Below are positions 6,842 through 8,059 of a DNA stretch of 8,059 bases, one piece after another. A program made the position numbers and the translations under genes. Positions within the stretch are counted from its first letter, which is position 1, and each line of letters starts with the position of its first letter. The notes under the pieces are model-generated. The model saw only the letters and a program-made list of their open reading frames with translations, had not been told where the DNA came from and ran no database searches. Source of the stretch: an uncultured Candidatus Saccharibacteria bacterium (GTDB taxonomy: Bacteria > Patescibacteriota > Saccharimonadia > Saccharimonadales > Saccharimonadaceae); contig CAMUPZ010000028.1 of the NCBI GenBank assembly GCA_947095985.1, positions 1 to 8,059 of the forward strand, in the 5' to 3' direction.

Positions 6842-6867
6842 CCAATGTCTAAATTGTTTTAGGTTTC

Positions 6868-6873
6868 TATAAT
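6868..6873 (+). promoter_or_regulatory. Possible -10 for a short tracrRNA
   Basis: TATAAT at 6868-6873 would place a transcription start near G6880, exactly at the start of the anti-repeat candidate. The -35 at 17 nt spacing (ATGTCT, 6845-6850) matches only 3 of 6 positions, so the promoter is uncertain. It lies inside the repeat-like segment, as promoters do in several type II-C loci. Confidence 0.4.
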
Positions 6874-6902
6874 AATTTAGTAGAAATACTAAAGCAAAGC
6901 TC

Positions 6903-6936
6903 TAATCCGCTCACTTGTTGGGCGGATTATCTTTTT
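6903..6936 (+). terminator. Intrinsic terminator of the tracrRNA candidate
   Basis: TAATCCGC (6903-6910) pairs exactly with GCGGATTA (6922-6929). The stem can extend inward through a U-G, a C-G and an A-U pair, leaving a 5-nt loop at 6914-6918. It is followed at once by TCTTTTT (6930-6936). It ends an upstream plus-strand RNA 83 nt before the cas9 start, which supports a separate small RNA gene here. Confidence 0.85.
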
Positions 6937-6980
6937 ATGTGGTAAAAAAACTTATGCTTTCAATTGTCACTTTTTGATTA

Positions 6981-6986
6981 TATAAT
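6981..6986 (+). promoter_or_regulatory. Probable cas9 -10 element
   Basis: TATAAT at 6981-6986 lies downstream of the tracrRNA terminator and 33 nt before the cas9 ATG, giving a leader of about 27 nt. The best-spaced -35 (TTTCAA, 6958-6963) is poor. TTGTCA at 6964-6969 is a better hexamer but only 11 nt away. The promoter may therefore be weak or need an activator. Confidence 0.5.
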
Positions 6987-7019
6987 TACCTCAAACATAG
7001 CATAACAAAGGGCTTCTTT

Positions 7020-8059
7020 ATGACTAAAAAATCTTCATATTCACCGAAAAAATATTCGCTAGGACTAGATATCGGTACCTCGTCAGTCGGCTGGGCAGTG
7101 CTAGACTTGGATAAAGAACGTATTCACGATCTGGGGGTGAGGATTTTTGAGCGACCAGAAGATCCTCAAAACGGTGATTCACTCGCCAAACCGCGCCGTG
7201 ACGCCCGTTCAGCTCGTCGCCGTCTAAAACGTCGTCGCCAGCGTCTCAATCACCTAAAGCAATTTTTTGTCGACCAAAACATCCTCACTAAAAATCAAGT
7301 TGAAGAAGTTCTAAATTACAAGTCTAATTTCAACAAATTAGATGTATACGCCTTGCGAGCAAAAGCACTCACCGAGGAGTTATCGCCTGAAGAATTACTC
7401 AAAGTTTTATATCAGATTGCCAAACGACGCGGCTTCAAGTCGAACCGCAAGGTCGTGGAAGAGTCAGACAAAGAAAGTGGTCGTGTCACTAGTGCGCTCA
7501 AGACTAACGAGAAATTCCTCACCGACAACAATTACACGACTGTCGGCGAGGCCTTGAACAGTGATGAAAAGTTTGCATCGCACAAGCGTAATAAACGCGA
7601 CGATTATACCAACAGTTTTGCGCGCGATGACTTTTTGCGTGAACTAGAGGTCATTATTAAAACTCAGCGAAACTACACCCTGAAAAATGTCCCCGAACAG
7701 GCTATTAACGAATTGATTTATGGCATTAACGACGGACAAATCACCAACGTAAGCGCCATCATGTACCAGCGTCCTTTTATGACCAAAGAGTTAATCGAAG
7801 AGATGGTTGGCAAGTGTACTTTTGAGGACGATGAAAAGAGGGCACCAAAAGCCAGTTATAGTTTCGAGGTATTTCGCCTGGCAAGCGATTTATCACACCT
7901 CGTTTTCATTCCCCGTGATGCCAGCAAACGCCAGGCCAAGCGCGAAAATCTAGAGGTAAGGCTGTCTCCAGAGCAAATTAATCAAGTTATCAGTACAGCC
8001 AAAAGCCAAAAGAGCTTAACATACAAAAAAGTACGCAGCACCGCAGGAATTAGCGAAGA
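7020..8059 (+). CDS. cas9: CRISPR-associated endonuclease Cas9, N-terminal part (type II-C-like)
   Basis: The first 346 codons are present and the frame is open to the window edge. Residues 12-30 (YSLGLDIGTSSVGWAVLDL) are the RuvC-I motif, with D17 as the expected catalytic aspartate that helps cut the non-target strand. The arginine-rich bridge helix follows at about 57-78 (KPRRDARSARRRLKRRRQRL). The REC lobe begins with LYQIAKRRGFKSNRK (130-144), a signature common to compact Cas9 proteins. HNH, RuvC-II, RuvC-III and the PAM-interacting domain lie beyond the window. The start is ATG 7020, with AAAGGG (7007-7012) seven nt upstream as the likely ribosome binding site; no nearby in-frame alternative exists. 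A tracrRNA candidate and its terminator lie directly upstream. Short spacing from RuvC-I to the RRGF motif suggests type II-C, but the subtype cannot be settled without the rest of the gene and the cas1/cas2 neighbourhood. Confidence 0.95.
   Translation, partial: MTKKSSYSPKKYSLGLDIGTSSVGWAVLDLDKERIHDLGVRIFERPEDPQNGDSLAKPRRDARSARRRLKRRRQRLNHLKQFFVDQNILTKNQVEEVLNYKSNFNKLDVYALRAKALTEELSPEELLKVLYQIAKRRGFKSNRKVVEESDKESGRVTSALKTNEKFLTDNNYTTVGEALNSDEKFASHKRNKRDDYTNSFARDDFLRELEVIIKTQRNYTLKNVPEQAINELIYGINDGQITNVSAIMYQRPFMTKELIEEMVGKCTFEDDEKRAPKASYSFEVFRLASDLSHLVFIPRDASKRQAKRENLEVRLSPEQINQVISTAKSQKSLTYKKVRSTAGISE

Larger units (their letters stand above)
6856..6936 (+). ncRNA. Candidate tracrRNA fused to a repeat-like segment (natural sgRNA-like)
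   Basis: An 81-nt element directly upstream of cas9 on the same strand. The anti-repeat candidate is 6880-6895, ending ACTAAAGC. Upstream, a repeat-like segment starting GTTTTAG (6856-6862), the usual beginning of many type II repeats, can pair with it. The lower stem is 7 bp (6856-6862 with 6889-6895, one U-G pair), the bulge is G6863 against 6887-6888, and the upper stem TTTCTA (6864-6869) pairs with TAGAAA (6881-6886) plus one wobble; the loop is 6871-6879. This is the guide-RNA layout recognised by Cas9. A short linker containing AGCAAAGCT follows, then a terminator hairpin whose loop region includes CACTTGTTG, close to the last hairpin of the S. aureus tracrRNA. A short form could start near 6880 from TATAAT at 6868-6873. 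The match to the real CRISPR repeat cannot be tested because no array is in the window. Confidence 0.65.

Noticed and set aside
6751..7019. CRISPR array upstream of cas9
   Set aside because: Only one repeat-like segment is present and no spaced copies are found here or elsewhere in the window.
7310..7317. Self-target of the guide-like sequence inside cas9
   Set aside because: Only 8 identical bases (TCTAAATT), which is roughly a one-in-four chance in a window of this size on both strands; the PAM is unknown.
7342..7557. Plus-strand 71-codon frame inside cas9
   Set aside because: It lies out of frame within the well-supported Cas9 reading frame and has no recognisable features.
1..8059. UGA recoded as glycine, as in Gracilibacteria or Absconditabacteria
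   Set aside because: No gene ends in TGA, but every gene also reads through its full set of domains without in-frame TGA and uses normal glycine codons, so recoding is not supported; six stops are too few to infer more.

Overview
The window looks like chromosomal DNA of a small-genome bacterium, most likely a Patescibacteria/CPR member and plausibly a Saccharibacteria (TM7) relative. This is an inference from three things: a solitary membrane-anchored type IV secretion-type ATPase, a sigma-region-4 protein fused to winged-helix domains, and a compact type II-C-like Cas9. No phylogeny could be run. The standard genetic code fits: all full-length frames read through their domains without in-frame TGA. 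All six visible stop codons are TAA or TAG.

Layout, left to right. Positions 1-236 hold the 3' end of topA. Positions 237-438 are an AT-rich regulatory region with two stacked promoters: one with an extended -10 inside an 11-bp inverted repeat, and one that matches the sigma-70 consensus perfectly (TTGACA, 17 nt, TATAAT). They drive a 350-aa protein with a sigma-70 region 4 followed by winged-helix/HARE-like domains (439-1491). After 44 nt comes an 879-aa membrane-anchored VirD4/TraG-like ATPase (1536-4175), probably in the same transcript. Facing it, with only 11 nt between the stop codons, is a minus-strand polyamine operon read right to left: speD (SAM decarboxylase, 6750-6403), a DUF4178-like membrane protein (6403-5726) and a seven-helix membrane spermidine-synthase-like protein (5716-4187). 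speD appears to be leaderless. Its product would supply decarboxylated SAM to the SpeE-like transferase.

Positions 6751-7019 separate the operon from a plus-strand cas9, whose first 346 codons are present and whose end lies beyond the window. Just upstream of cas9 and on its strand is a strong candidate tracrRNA ending in an intrinsic terminator (6903-6936). It is preceded by a repeat-like segment starting GTTTTAG that folds onto the anti-repeat with the lower stem / bulge / upper stem layout of a Cas9 guide. The locus therefore reads like a naturally fused single-guide RNA, comparable to the long tracrRNA (tracr-L) of Streptococcus pyogenes. The same segment can also form two local hairpins that would hide the anti-repeat. 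This is the most interesting part of the window. The CRISPR array, cas1 and cas2 are not in view.
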